Shown here one piece after another: positions 25,817 to 35,380 of a stretch of DNA of 64,000 nt. The DNA is from Labrenzia sp. THAF82 (lineage in GTDB: Bacteria > Pseudomonadota > Alphaproteobacteria > Rhizobiales > Stappiaceae). The first letter of the stretch is position 1. Each line of letters opens with the position of its first letter. The translations under genes and the position numbers were made by a program. The notes beneath the pieces were generated by a model. That model was not told the DNA's origin. It saw only the letters and a program-made list of their open reading frames with translations, and made no database searches. The stretch is from assembly GCF_009363435.1 (NCBI RefSeq), contig NZ_CP045354.1, forward strand, positions 1,144,501 through 1,208,500, read 5' to 3'.

Positions 25817-27778
25817 CTACCTCTTGGGTGAAAGAATCTGCTGCAGCGTGTCCGCAAGTTGATCATCTGCAAACGGTTTCGCCAAGACCGGGAATTCGCA
25901 TTGTTGCCCATGACCTGAAAGCGAGGACCAGTCTGCATAGCCCGACATGAGCGCTATGCCGAGATCGGTGCGCTTTTGACGAATTTCGCGGGCCAGTGCC
26001 AGACCGTTGATTTGTCCTGGCATGACAATGTCGCTCAAGACCCCGCGAAGCTCGGGAAGGTCCAGAGCGAGTGAACGGGCATCCTCGGCACTTTCCGCAA
26101 GCAGCACACTGTAGCCAAGGTTTTGTAGTTGATCGGTGACGGTCGTGGCAACATCGGGATCGTCCTCAACCAACAGCAACAATTCGCCTTCACCCTGTTT
26201 GAAGTCATTTGCATCAGCTTCCTGACCAGGTGGACCGTCTTGTTTTTCGAGCCGTGTGAAAGGCAGATAAAGCGTAAAGCAAGTGCCTGTGCCAAGCGCG
26301 CTGCTGACACTGATGGCACCGCCGGATTGCCTCATGAAGCCATAAACCATGGACAAACCAAGCCCGCTTCCGGTGCCGAAATTCTTGGTGGTGAAGAATG
26401 GTTCGAACAGTTTGAGCTGAGTATCTTCATCCATGCCCGTTCCGGTATCTTCGACGCGGATTTCCGCAAAACGTCCCTTTTGAACACCAAGATCGTCGGC
26501 CTCTCGCTTGTTGAGGCGCGTCTCGGCAAGCGCAATGCGCAACGTGCCGCCTTCTGGCATTGCATCACGCGCGTTGAAAGCCAGATTGATGAGGGCCGTT
26601 TCCATCTGGGTGGGGTCAATACACGCGGCTATGTGCACATCCGCTATCTCGGTTTCCATCCTGACGGCTGACGGCAAGGACCCTTCCAGCAATCCGCTGA
26701 CATTGGTCAGAACCTGGGCCAAAGGTACGGTTTGAGGATCGATTGCTTCGCCTCTGCTGAATGCCAGAAGGCGTTGGATGAGGTCCGATCCTCTTTTTGT
26801 CGCCTCGCGCATGGGCGCTACCTTGCTGTCCAGCGCCTGTTTTGAAACGGGTTCCTCCATCCGGCTGAGGCTCAACAGATTGCCCATCAAGATGGCGAGC
26901 AGATTGTTGAAGTCATGCGCAAGGCCGCCGGTTAATTTGCCCACCGCGTCCATGCGCTGAGATTGGACGAGGGCCGCTTCCGCCTGTTTCTGATCGGTTG
27001 CATCCAGAGACAACACAAAAATGCCGAGCGTTCGACCGTCCTGGGTCATGTCCGGAATGAGCGTGGAACGCATATAGGCAGTGGACCCGTTGGGCCGCTT
27101 GCGCTGATATTCATATGAAACCGCGTTGCCCTCAAATGCGTGGTTGATGTGCGGTTCGAGCTCGGAAAAAAGATCTTCGCCGACAACCTCAGGTGCTGGT
27201 CTTCCAGCAATCGAAACGACGGAATGTCCAAACCAGTCTGCATACCGGCGATTGGCGAACCGAAATACAGGTCCAGGTGCGATATAAGCAATCAGAGCTG
27301 GAATGTTGTCGGTGACGAGACGCAACCAGTCCTCGCTCTGTTGCAGCGCACGTGTGCGCTCCTGCACCGTGCGTTCGAGCTTCTCCTGACGCTGCCGTTC
27401 CTCGGTAACATCGGAATAGATCGTGACGAAACCGCCCTGCGGCAGAGGTGTTCCCGAGACAGCGATTATTTGCCCGTTCGGACGAACTCGTTCAAAATAG
27501 TGTGGTTCAAACAGCTTGGCTCGTTCGATCCTCCGGGCGATCTTGCCTTCAATGTCACCTTCGCCATATTCGCCGCGCTCGGCATTGACGCGAATGAACG
27601 CTTCCAGATGAGAACCGCGTTTGACGATTTCCCTTGGCATGTCGAGCATGTCGTAAAGCCCGCGGTTCCACGCAACAAGCCGAAGCTCGTTGTCGAACAC
27701 CGTGAACCCCTGACTGATGTGATCGAGCGCTGCCTGTAGCAGGTCTATCTGTGCTCTCAGCTGTTGTGTCTCCTCCAT
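25817..27778 (-). CDS. Hybrid PAS sensor histidine kinase with C-terminal receiver
   Basis: A cytoplasmic kinase of 653 residues. PAS domains are at about 8-125 and 150-265 (QGFTVFDNELRLVAWN; RFANRRYADWFGHS). A short coiled coil and HisKA domain carry the phospho-His in GGLAHDFNNLL. The HATPase domain ends in FEPFFTTKNFGTGSGLGLSM, typical of the NtrB-like/HWE-neighbour group. A receiver domain closes the protein (LLLVEDDPDVA, VLSDIVMPGQ). There is no membrane segment, so it senses a cytoplasmic cue. Phosphate could pass to its own receiver, the adjacent OmpR-type regulator, or both. Start at 27778 (MEETQQ) is preferred; 27796 is possible. Confidence 0.9.
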   Translation of the reverse strand: MEETQQLRAQIDLLQAALDHISQGFTVFDNELRLVAWNRGLYDMLDMPREIVKRGSHLEAFIRVNAERGEYGEGDIEGKIARRIERAKLFEPHYFERVRPNGQIIAVSGTPLPQGGFVTIYSDVTEERQRQEKLERTVQERTRALQQSEDWLRLVTDNIPALIAYIAPGPVFRFANRRYADWFGHSVVSIAGRPAPEVVGEDLFSELEPHINHAFEGNAVSYEYQRKRPNGSTAYMRSTLIPDMTQDGRTLGIFVLSLDATDQKQAEAALVQSQRMDAVGKLTGGLAHDFNNLLAILMGNLLSLSRMEEPVSKQALDSKVAPMREATKRGSDLIQRLLAFSRGEAIDPQTVPLAQVLTNVSGLLEGSLPSAVRMETEIADVHIAACIDPTQMETALINLAFNARDAMPEGGTLRIALAETRLNKREADDLGVQKGRFAEIRVEDTGTGMDEDTQLKLFEPFFTTKNFGTGSGLGLSMVYGFMRQSGGAISVSSALGTGTCFTLYLPFTRLEKQDGPPGQEADANDFKQGEGELLLLVEDDPDVATTVTDQLQNLGYSVLLAESAEDARSLALDLPELRGVLSDIVMPGQINGLALAREIRQKRTDLGIALMSGYADWSSLSGHGQQCEFPVLAKPFADDQLADTLQQILSPKR

Positions 27779-28180
27779 GTGGCGAGAATAGTTCAAAATC
27801 GATGGAGACTGAACTGAAGAAACATAGTCCGAAAGGTGAGCCTTGAGGACCGAAGTCTTCTGAAGATGTGTGCAATTCAGTCGAGCGATCTAGACGATAT
27901 CAGGCCCAGCTTGGTCGTAATTGGACCGCCTTTCGCAGAGTTTGGGCGCGATCTCTTGGCAATCAGAACTCAGATGGTGAGTTTTGGAAAGACGGCAGTA
28001 AGCATTTTAAAGGTGCGCTGATTTCAGTTTCCTTTGCGCTCTCCTGTGAAGGACGCAAGAATGCCTTTTCGACCAAGAGGGCTGCGCTTTTCAGTCAGAA
28101 ACGTGTCACAGACATTGCATTTCAGGTCGAATTTTGAAGAATGGCGACGAATTCAGATTGCCATTGACCAAAAGAGCAGA
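27779..28180. other. 402-bp divergent intergenic region
   Basis: It separates the hybrid kinase from the second LacI-type gene. An open frame runs through it in phase with the LacI gene from 28034, but that stretch has no ribosome site or domain match. I see no clear operator, terminator or RNA. Confidence 0.45.
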
Positions 28181-29209
28181 ATGACGAAACCCGACCTTAA
28201 GAAGACAAATCCAACGGTCCAGGATGTTGCACGCGCCGCCAAGGTTTCCTCGGCGACAGTGAGCCGCGCACTGTCCATGCCGGACCGTGTCTCGGTCGAA
28301 ACCCGCAAAAAGGTTGCTCTGGCGATCGAGCAGACCGGCTATGTTCTGAACCATGCCGCCCGCAACTTGCGCCGGCGCGATACCGGGGCCATCGTCGCTC
28401 TTGTGCCTGATATCGGCAATTCCCATTTTTCAAACATTCTTCAAGGGATCGAAACCGTTTGCGCGGAAAAAGGTCTGAAGGTTCTGATTGCGGATACACG
28501 CAAACCCTCCATGTCACGCTCCAGTCTCAGCGACTTCTTCAGCCGCAACAATTGCGATGGGATCGTTATTATGGACGGTCACTTTTCGATAGCGGGCATT
28601 CGCGCAGCCAATCCCAAGCTGCCGCCTATCGTCACCGCAGGCGAATGGAGTGATGATCCCGCCGTACCAATCGCGGTGGTGGATAATCTGCTCGGCGCGG
28701 AATTGGCCGCGGCACATTTGCTGGAACTCGGACACAGGAAGATCGGGCATGTCACGGGGCTGCTCACGCACAAGCCGGGTTGCGACAGGCTCGACGGTTT
28801 CAAGGCGACCCTCTCGGGTGCGGGCCTCGATCCGGCAGCAAATTGGGTATTTGAAGGTGATTACACACTGGAAATCGGAACACAGGCCGCTGCCGCATGG
28901 TTGGAGCTGGAGGACAGGCCAACCGCTGTTTTCTGCGCCAGTGATCGCACCGCATTCGGGTTCATATCGGCGCTCAGTGCTGCGGGAGTACGTGTTCCGG
29001 AAGATGTCTCGGTCGTCGGCTACGACGACATCGACATCGCTGCCCATTTCGTGCCGCCGTTGACGACGGTTCATCAGCCCCGGCGTGCCATTGGCGAACG
29101 GGCTGCCAAGCTATTGCTCACACTGCTTCAAGGTGGGCGTCCCGATGAAGGCAGTGCCCTGCTTGAGCCCTGGCTCGAAGTGCGCAAAAGTTCGGTGGAG
29201 TTCGGCTGA
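28181..29209 (+). CDS. LacI-family transcriptional repressor
   Basis: A 342-residue LacI/GalR regulator. The helix-turn-helix is at about 12-35 (TVQDVARAAKVSSATVSRAL), the hinge at about 60, and the effector domain continues to the end (ALVPDIGNSHFSNILQGIE; PTAVFCASDRTAFGF; DVSVVGYDDIDIA). The ATG at 28181 follows AAAGAGCAG and puts the helix-turn-helix at its normal position, so a 49-codon upstream extension is discarded. The effector is probably a sugar or nucleoside. It converges with the DMT transporter; no catabolic operon is adjacent. Confidence 0.9.
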   Translation: MTKPDLKKTNPTVQDVARAAKVSSATVSRALSMPDRVSVETRKKVALAIEQTGYVLNHAARNLRRRDTGAIVALVPDIGNSHFSNILQGIETVCAEKGLKVLIADTRKPSMSRSSLSDFFSRNNCDGIVIMDGHFSIAGIRAANPKLPPIVTAGEWSDDPAVPIAVVDNLLGAELAAAHLLELGHRKIGHVTGLLTHKPGCDRLDGFKATLSGAGLDPAANWVFEGDYTLEIGTQAAAAWLELEDRPTAVFCASDRTAFGFISALSAAGVRVPEDVSVVGYDDIDIAAHFVPPLTTVHQPRRAIGERAAKLLLTLLQGGRPDEGSALLEPWLEVRKSSVEFG

Positions 29210-29239
29210 CCAGAAGGGGGCTGGCTGGCACATCACTTT

Positions 29240-30247
29240 TCAGAAGAGTTGACCGGAGACATGCTCGACCTTGTCGGAGTGCTCGGTCTTTGCTTCCAAA
29301 TAGATGACTGCCGATTTCGTTGATTGTGCCTTCGGCATGATCGTTCCAAAGACAGCCAACAACGCTCCGGTCATATAAATGGAAAGACCAGTCAGGGTTA
29401 GCATTGAATAATGTGTCCGACCATCAAACAGCTGCAGCACAAAGACCATTGCGGGTCCGAGGGCGGTGATGGCCGCAATAACGGATGCAGAGACCAGTGG
29501 AACGGCCTTTTGGACCAGATATAGCGGGAAGGCGATAACTGCCAAACCGACGAGTACGATCAAGGTCAGCTCACCTGCAGGTGTCTCTTGAGCTTTGTCA
29601 TCTATGCCAAACTTGAAGGCTGTAAAGGCGACAAGTGCATATAGAACAAATCGCAGACCGAATTGTGCAAGGGGTCCAACTCCTCGGGTGTTCAGGCGTA
29701 CGGAGTAGAGAATAACAAACGCTGTGCAGCCACCGGAAAAGGCTGAAAGGCCCAAGCCAACCAGAGCATCGATCATGCCTCCGCGAACGAAGCCGGAATA
29801 GCCGAGTATGGTTATAGCGGCCAGTACAAGCAACGATATCAAAATGGTCAGATGCCCGACCTGGCTTGCCCGTGTCGAGGGGGATGCTGCTTCCGGCAAT
29901 CCAAGCCTGGCGCCCATGATTGTTCCCAGTGGAACCATCCCGGAAAAAATGGTGAAGACTACCGCAGGTTCGATCAGTTGAACGGCAGCGAAATAGGATG
30001 TCCATGTGAGTGCGGCGAAGACGTTGAGGGCAACAACCGTTTTCCATGCGCGAATGGAAGCCACGATTTCATTTGGCCGCACCAGCAGTGTCGCAAGCGT
30101 GCAACCGCAAACGGAAATGCCAAAGACCCAAGCTCCAACGAGAAACGAACTCACGTTTTGAAAGACAGTGCCGAGATAGACCGCCTGAAACGCTTCAAGC
30201 GTCACAAAAGCAAGACAAAAGACTATGCCAACTTGTGTGGGCGACAT
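29240..30247 (-). CDS. DMT-superfamily (EamA-like) transporter
   Basis: A 335-residue inner-membrane protein with about ten helices arranged as two EamA repeats (about 8-145 and 165-295), typical of metabolite exporters such as RhaT/YdcZ relatives. The helix after the middle loop begins GLGLSAFSGGCTAFVILYSVR. The C-terminal 30 residues are polar and cytoplasmic. It is divergent from a LysR regulator with 96 bp between starts, the classic arrangement of a LysR protein controlling its neighbour. The substrate is unknown. Confidence 0.82.
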   Translation of the reverse strand: MSPTQVGIVFCLAFVTLEAFQAVYLGTVFQNVSSFLVGAWVFGISVCGCTLATLLVRPNEIVASIRAWKTVVALNVFAALTWTSYFAAVQLIEPAVVFTIFSGMVPLGTIMGARLGLPEAASPSTRASQVGHLTILISLLVLAAITILGYSGFVRGGMIDALVGLGLSAFSGGCTAFVILYSVRLNTRGVGPLAQFGLRFVLYALVAFTAFKFGIDDKAQETPAGELTLIVLVGLAVIAFPLYLVQKAVPLVSASVIAAITALGPAMVFVLQLFDGRTHYSMLTLTGLSIYMTGALLAVFGTIMPKAQSTKSAVIYLEAKTEHSDKVEHVSGQLF

Positions 30248-30343
30248 TGCGTTTCAGCTCCAAATGATCTCGTAAAGGAATAAAAATCATGTAAAATCTC
30301 GAAAGAAAAAGGAGTTTTTCTCCAATTTGCATGAGAAAATAGA

Positions 30344-31246
30344 ATGGATAATTCAACGTCCAATTTGCCACCTCTTTCTCGTCTGAAGCCCTTTGAGGCA
30401 GCTGCCCGATGTGAGAGTTTTTCACTGGCTGCTGAAGAGCTCGGGCTGACACAGACAGCGGTCAGCAAGCAAATTGCCCTTTTGGAGGCTGAGCTGGGAT
30501 TGGCGTTGTTTGAACGTCGAAATCGGGCCGTTTTCCTGACTGAGGATGGACGCAGGCTAGGTCAGGTCGTCGGTTCTGCACTGTCGGAAATTGCCGCGGA
30601 AATTGCGATCTTGCGCGGTAACCGACGCGGTGGTGAACTGGTTCTTCATTGCCAGCTATGTGAGGCATTCTATTGGCTCATGCCGCGCCTTTCCCGGTTT
30701 CATCAACAAAATCCGGGTATCGAGTTGCGGGTCGTGAGTGCGCAAAAGCCATTGACGCACGCTTCAGGCGTTTTCGACGTCGCGATCCAGACGTCCGGAC
30801 GCGCGTCCGGTTCCGCCCGCCTGGCTTTCACAGCCGCTGACGAGGTCTTTCCGGTTTGCGCACCAACGTTAGTCGAGCAAGCTAATCGGCCTGTCGAACC
30901 GGCATCGCTTGTGAGTTATCCGCTCCTGACCCATGTTGTCGTCCCACAGGACTGGATGACCTGGCCGGAGTGGTTCAAAGGTGTTGGTGCATCCATGCCG
31001 GTAAAGCCCCGTTTCGTCGAGTTTGACAGCTATCCCCTTGCACTTCAGGCAGCCGTCGCGGGTCAAGGCATCGCGCTTGGATGGCGGCGGACAACTGAAG
31101 GCATGATCAGTGAAGGCAAACTGGTCCGACCGTGCGCTCAATTCGTATCGCGGCCAACCGAGATTTCCGTCTATCGCGCCACTGGACGTGACGAACACAA
31201 GAGCACGGAGCGCTTGTTGGGCTGGCTTGAGAATGAACTGACTTAG
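30344..31246 (+). CDS. LysR-family regulator, GcvA-like, divergent from the DMT transporter
   Basis: A 300-residue LysR protein with the helix-turn-helix at about 8-65 (PPLSRLKPFEAAARCESFSL; LGLTQTAVSKQIALLE) and an effector domain to the end. The PPLxxLKxFEAAARxxSFxxAAEEL start is typical of the GcvA branch. Its position suggests control of the EamA-like exporter gene. The 96-bp shared promoter contains a short GGAG/CTCC hairpin and AT-rich sequence but no operator I can define with confidence. Confidence 0.88.
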   Translation: MDNSTSNLPPLSRLKPFEAAARCESFSLAAEELGLTQTAVSKQIALLEAELGLALFERRNRAVFLTEDGRRLGQVVGSALSEIAAEIAILRGNRRGGELVLHCQLCEAFYWLMPRLSRFHQQNPGIELRVVSAQKPLTHASGVFDVAIQTSGRASGSARLAFTAADEVFPVCAPTLVEQANRPVEPASLVSYPLLTHVVVPQDWMTWPEWFKGVGASMPVKPRFVEFDSYPLALQAAVAGQGIALGWRRTTEGMISEGKLVRPCAQFVSRPTEISVYRATGRDEHKSTERLLGWLENELT

Positions 31247-31325
31247 TGAGGGGCAAGCTGCATTGGCCGTCTTTTCCCACCACACGTCCATGGGCAACAA
31301 GACGATAGGGAAAAGTCAACAACGG

Positions 31326-32342
31326 CTACTGCGTCTTGAAGCCCTGCCGATAGTCTGAGGGGGCAACACCAAGAAGGCGCAGAAAAGCCCGGCGCATGCG
31401 TTCTTCGTCGTTGAAACCGCATTGTGCCGCAATCCGTTTGATACTGATGTCCGTCGTTTCCAGAAGGTCACGGGCCTTTTCCGTGCGAATTGCCTCAACG
31501 GCCTTGGCCGGCGTCAGTCCCATTTGTTTGGAATAGAGCCTGGAGAAATTGCGGGCACTCATGTTCACACGCTCCGCCAGAACCTCCACTCGAAGGTCGC
31601 ATTGCAGATTATCTGCAAGCCAATGATGTAGTTCTTCGAACCGCCCGGTCGTATCAAGCAACTGGCGGCCAAGAACCGGGCTGAATTGCGACTGACCACC
31701 AGATCGAACCATATGAGTGACCATGGATCTGGCCACCTTGAGCGCGGATTGCCGACCTAGATCCTCAGCGACAATAGCAAGGGCCAGATCCATCCCTGCG
31801 GTGATGCCGGCGGATGTCCAGATGTGGCCGTCTTTGATGTAGATGGGGTCGATTTCCACATGCACTCCTGGGAACGTTTCGGCAAGCATCTTGCAATCTT
31901 CCCAGTGCGTTACGGCTCTGCGACCTTCAAGCAGACCGGCAGCTGCGAGGACCAGTGCACCTGAGCAGACGGAACAGACACGCTCGGCCTTGGATGCCAG
32001 CAACGTTACTTGCTGAAGAAAACTCACATCCAGCATGGCCTGGTTGGCACCGTCTCCCCCGACGACAACGAGTGTGTTGATCTGGCGATCGCGGTATCGG
32101 GAAACCGGCTCGCTCGGGATTGGAACCACCGTATTCGTTCTGACCATGTCGCCTTTGCTGGATACCACTGCACATGCATACCCGTTTTTACCTGTGGTCT
32201 GTTCAAGTGCGTGACTGAAAACCTGCAAAGGGCCAACAAGATCAAGGAGGACGATGTCGGGATAAACGAGAAAGACAACCAGTTTCGGACTAATGGTGCT
32301 CTCAGATGATTTGGCAGAAAATGAGGTCATATTGTCATTCAT
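31326..32342 (-). CDS. GlxA-family transcriptional regulator (DJ-1/PfpI domain plus AraC helix-turn-helix)
   Basis: A 338-residue regulator: residues about 20-190 are a DJ-1/PfpI-like amidotransferase fold (VFLVYPDIVLLDLVGPLQVF; SVCSGALVLAAAGLL), and about 225-330 an AraC-type double helix-turn-helix (ERVNMSARNFSRLYSKQMGL; IKRIAAQCGFNDEERMRRAF). GlxA-type proteins control catabolic operons for compounds such as carnitine, arginine or glycine betaine in related bacteria, but nothing here names the ligand. It is divergent from the DUF1272 gene with 49 bp between starts. Confidence 0.9.
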   Translation of the reverse strand: MNDNMTSFSAKSSESTISPKLVVFLVYPDIVLLDLVGPLQVFSHALEQTTGKNGYACAVVSSKGDMVRTNTVVPIPSEPVSRYRDRQINTLVVVGGDGANQAMLDVSFLQQVTLLASKAERVCSVCSGALVLAAAGLLEGRRAVTHWEDCKMLAETFPGVHVEIDPIYIKDGHIWTSAGITAGMDLALAIVAEDLGRQSALKVARSMVTHMVRSGGQSQFSPVLGRQLLDTTGRFEELHHWLADNLQCDLRVEVLAERVNMSARNFSRLYSKQMGLTPAKAVEAIRTEKARDLLETTDISIKRIAAQCGFNDEERMRRAFLRLLGVAPSDYRQGFKTQ

Positions 32343-32391
32343 GCCATGATGCTGATTGATAGTCTATGCGAAGACATAAAGGAGACACGTC

Positions 32392-32646
32392 ATGCTATTG
32401 CTCAAACCGAATTGCGAATGTTGCGACAAAGACCTTCCACCAAGCGCCGCCGATGCGCGCATGTGCACATTTGAATGCACGTTTTGCGCAGATTGCGCCG
32501 AAACGAGGTTTGGAAACATCTGCCCAAATTGCGGCGGGAACCTCGTTGAGCGGCCGATCCGCCCTGAAAGGCATCTATTGAAGAACCCGGCATCCACGAA
32601 ACGGTTCACGAAGGCTCATGCCGAATGCGCAGACCTTTATGCATGA
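32392..32646 (+). CDS. DUF1272 Cys-rich small protein
   Basis: An 84-residue protein with the DUF1272 pattern: CECCDKDLPPSAADARMCTFECTFC, continuing with CADCAETRFGNICPNCGGNL over residues 9-50. Eight or more cysteines in CxxC pairs imply structural zinc binding. The C-terminal 30 residues are basic and lack cysteine. Function is unknown. It lies 15 bases upstream of a DUF442-like phosphatase gene on the same strand, so the two are probably co-transcribed. Confidence 0.85.
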   Translation: MLLLKPNCECCDKDLPPSAADARMCTFECTFCADCAETRFGNICPNCGGNLVERPIRPERHLLKNPASTKRFTKAHAECADLYA

Positions 32647-32661
32647 ACTCTGGAGGGTGTG

Positions 32662-33141
32662 ATGCGAGACTTGCCATACATATTGAACTGGCGACGACTG
32701 ACCGAGCGGATCACATCTTCAGGTCAGCCAACGGAAGAGCAGTTTGCAGATCTGAAGAAGCTGGGCGTGACCCATGTCATTAATCTTGGACCGCATCATA
32801 ACAAGGGCGCGCTTGAAGACGAGCCGGGGACCCTTTCAAAGCTTGGTTTGGACTACATCTATGTACCAGTGGAGTTTGATGATCCGACTGATCAAAATTT
32901 TGAAGCTTTCTGCGATGCTCTGGAGAGTCTTCCAGCGACACAAGTCCATGTGCATTGCATATACAACGCGCGTGTCAGCGCCTTTTTTTACCGATACGCG
33001 AAATCCGGACGCGGACTTTCCGAAGCAGACGCCTTTTCTCTCATGGATGGCATCTGGCGGCCTGGAAATGACTGGGCGAAATTCATTGGCAGCGAAGCTG
33101 CGGTGGGTCAGCCAAACCGCTATGCCGGCGAAGACTACTGA
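32662..33141 (+). CDS. DUF442-like protein tyrosine phosphatase family protein
   Basis: A 159-residue cytosolic protein with the dual-specificity-phosphatase-like fold of the DUF442/beta-lactamase-hydrolase-like group: ITSSGQPTEEQFADLKKLGV near the start, then the active-site loop HVHCIYNARVSAFFY near residue 93. The loop has Cys-X4-Arg with no Gly, a variant of the canonical Cys-X5-Arg loop. GGAGGG lies before the ATG at 32662. Phosphatase activity is possible but not assured. It probably shares a transcript with DUF1272. Confidence 0.8.
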   Translation: MRDLPYILNWRRLTERITSSGQPTEEQFADLKKLGVTHVINLGPHHNKGALEDEPGTLSKLGLDYIYVPVEFDDPTDQNFEAFCDALESLPATQVHVHCIYNARVSAFFYRYAKSGRGLSEADAFSLMDGIWRPGNDWAKFIGSEAAVGQPNRYAGEDY

Positions 33142-33207
33142 GACACTGGCGGGCTTCGATCTCAAATGAAAGACACTCTGTTTTTCGCACGTGCAGCGCG
33201 AATGAAA

Positions 33208-33226
33208 CATTTCGAAATGATTGACA
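33208..33226 (+). promoter_or_regulatory. Palindrome and possible -35 element upstream of the ligase-Liv operon
   Basis: CATTTCGAAATG (33208-33219) is a perfect 12-bp palindrome. TTGACA follows at 33221-33226, but the -10 position 17 bases later is a poor match. The pair lies about 170 bases before the first start codon of the operon. Confidence 0.35.
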
Positions 33227-33394
33227 CATATTGCTGCAAATCGGCCGGACTAGCTTCTCTTTAACGGGCTGGGACAACCTGAGACTTCGCCTTTAGGAAT
33301 TTATCGGTTGAAGGTTCTTACCTCAGGTAGTTTCATACCCAATAGGAAACGACCTCGAACAAACCGGGGCGCCTTCTAAAGGGAAGAAACGAAT

Positions 33395-35380
33395 ATGGTA
33401 GGGTCGGCCAGCGCCTCGTCGCGCGGGGAGGACACTTTTCCGAAAATCCTGATGCGCAACGCAAAGGTATTCGGAAACCGGACAGCATTCCGGGAAAAGG
33501 ATCTGGGCATCTGGCAAAGCTGGACCTGGTCCGAGGTGTCAGATGAAATCCGCGCATTCTCCATCGGATTGAAAACTCTGGGTCTGGAGCCAGGAGACAA
33601 AATCGCAATCGTCGGATCGAACCGGCCACGACTTTATTGGTCCATGGTCGCAGCGCAGGCCATCGGCGCAGTGCCCGTGCCCGTCTATGCTGACAGTGTT
33701 GCGGAAGAGATGGCGTATGTTCTCGGACATGCCGAGGTCAAATTTGCTGCTGTTCAGGACCAGGAACAGGTCGATAAATTGCTGTCGATGACAGACGAAG
33801 TTACGTCGCTGAAGCACATTGTTTATGACGAACCGCGCGGACTTCGCGATTACGACCACACCCATCTGCACGATTTTGACTCCGTCGGCGATCTGGGCCG
33901 TGAGCAATTGTCGAAATCCGCATCTCTTGCAGCCGAATGGGAGCAGGGCTTTGCCGAGAGCAAAGGCAGCGATATCGCGGTGATGCTTTATACGTCCGGC
34001 ACGACCGGGCGCCCCAAAGGTGTGATGCTGTCATTCGACAATCTGGTGATCTCGGCCAGAAACGCCAATGTCTTCGACCATCTGAATGAGACCGAAGAAG
34101 TCCTGGCCTATTTGCCCATGGCCTGGATCGGCGACCACGTCTTTTCCCTGGCGCAGGCTTTTACTGCTGGATACTGCGTCAACTGTCCAGAAGGCATGGA
34201 CACCATTGACGTAGACCGTCGCGAAATTGCACCGACCTATTTCTTCGCACCGCCGCGCGTATTTGAAAACATGCTCACCATGATCATGGTGCGGATGGAG
34301 GATGCCGGAAAAACCAAACGCGCCATGTTCAACTATTTCATGGATCTGGCGCGGAATGTCGGCGAGAAAATCCTCAATGGCGAAGACGTCGGCCTGAAGA
34401 ATCGACTTCTCTATAAGCTGGGAGAATTCTGCGTCTACGGGCCACTCAAGAATCGCATGGGCCTGACCCGTATGAAGGTGGGCTACACCGCGGGCGAAGC
34501 CATCGGCCCCGAAATTTTTCAGTTTTACCGGGCGCTCGGCCTGAACCTCAAGCAACTTTATGGCCAGACTGAAGCCAGTGTTTACATCACTCTACAGCCG
34601 GATGGAGAGATCTTCGGAGACACGGTCGGAAAGCCCGCCCCGGATGTGGAGCTAAAAATCGCCGACAGCGGCGAAGTCATGTACCGGTCGCCTGGCGTGT
34701 TTGTGGGCTATTTCAAGAATGACGAGGCGACTGAAAAGACCAAGACCGCAGACGGATGGGTTCACACCGGAGACGCCGGCATCATTGCCGAAAACGGCCA
34801 TCTGAAAATCATCGACAGGGCCAAGGATGTCGGCAAGCTCAATGACGGCGCTCTGTTCGCTCCGAAATACATCGAGAACAAGCTCAAGTTCTTCCCCAAC
34901 ATCAAAGAAGCCGTTGCTTTCGGGCATGAGCGGGACATGGTTGCCGTCTTTATCAATATCGATCTGACAGCCGTCGGGTCCTGGGCGGAGCGCAACAACG
35001 TCAACTATGCCTCCTATCAGGAGCTGGCCGCCAATCCCGATGTGTATGCGATGATCGAAAGTCATGTCGATCAGGTAAACCGGGACCTCTCCAAAGAGCC
35101 AATGATGGCGGGCGCTCAAGTCAGACGGTTCCTGATCCTGCACAAGGAGCTGGACGCGGATGACGGAGAACTGACACGGACGCAGAAAGTCCGTCGTTCT
35201 TTCATCGCAGAGCGTTATGACCCGCTGATCGAAGCGCTTTACGACGGTTCGACTTCCAAACACGTGAAGACCGAAGTGACCTTCGAAGATGGCCGCAAGG
35301 GCGCAATCGAAGCCACCGTCGAGATCCGCGACATGAATTCCTACGAGGCCGGCAAGGGCTTTCAGGAGGCTGCCGAATGA
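33395..35380 (+). CDS. Long-chain acyl-CoA synthetase-type AMP-dependent ligase
   Basis: A 661-residue adenylate-forming enzyme predicted to activate a carboxylic acid with ATP and CoA. The P-loop MLYTSGTTGRPKGVMLS, the motif YGQTEASV, GWVHTGDAG and the hinge/Lys region KIIDRAKDVGKLNDG are all present. Length and motifs match long-chain acyl-CoA synthetases. It opens an operon with an entire Liv-type importer, so the substrate may be the acid that the importer brings in (fatty, branched or aromatic). Its stop overlaps the next ATG by four bases (ATGA), indicating translational coupling. Confidence 0.88.
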   Translation: MVGSASASSRGEDTFPKILMRNAKVFGNRTAFREKDLGIWQSWTWSEVSDEIRAFSIGLKTLGLEPGDKIAIVGSNRPRLYWSMVAAQAIGAVPVPVYADSVAEEMAYVLGHAEVKFAAVQDQEQVDKLLSMTDEVTSLKHIVYDEPRGLRDYDHTHLHDFDSVGDLGREQLSKSASLAAEWEQGFAESKGSDIAVMLYTSGTTGRPKGVMLSFDNLVISARNANVFDHLNETEEVLAYLPMAWIGDHVFSLAQAFTAGYCVNCPEGMDTIDVDRREIAPTYFFAPPRVFENMLTMIMVRMEDAGKTKRAMFNYFMDLARNVGEKILNGEDVGLKNRLLYKLGEFCVYGPLKNRMGLTRMKVGYTAGEAIGPEIFQFYRALGLNLKQLYGQTEASVYITLQPDGEIFGDTVGKPAPDVELKIADSGEVMYRSPGVFVGYFKNDEATEKTKTADGWVHTGDAGIIAENGHLKIIDRAKDVGKLNDGALFAPKYIENKLKFFPNIKEAVAFGHERDMVAVFINIDLTAVGSWAERNNVNYASYQELAANPDVYAMIESHVDQVNRDLSKEPMMAGAQVRRFLILHKELDADDGELTRTQKVRRSFIAERYDPLIEALYDGSTSKHVKTEVTFEDGRKGAIEATVEIRDMNSYEAGKGFQEAAE

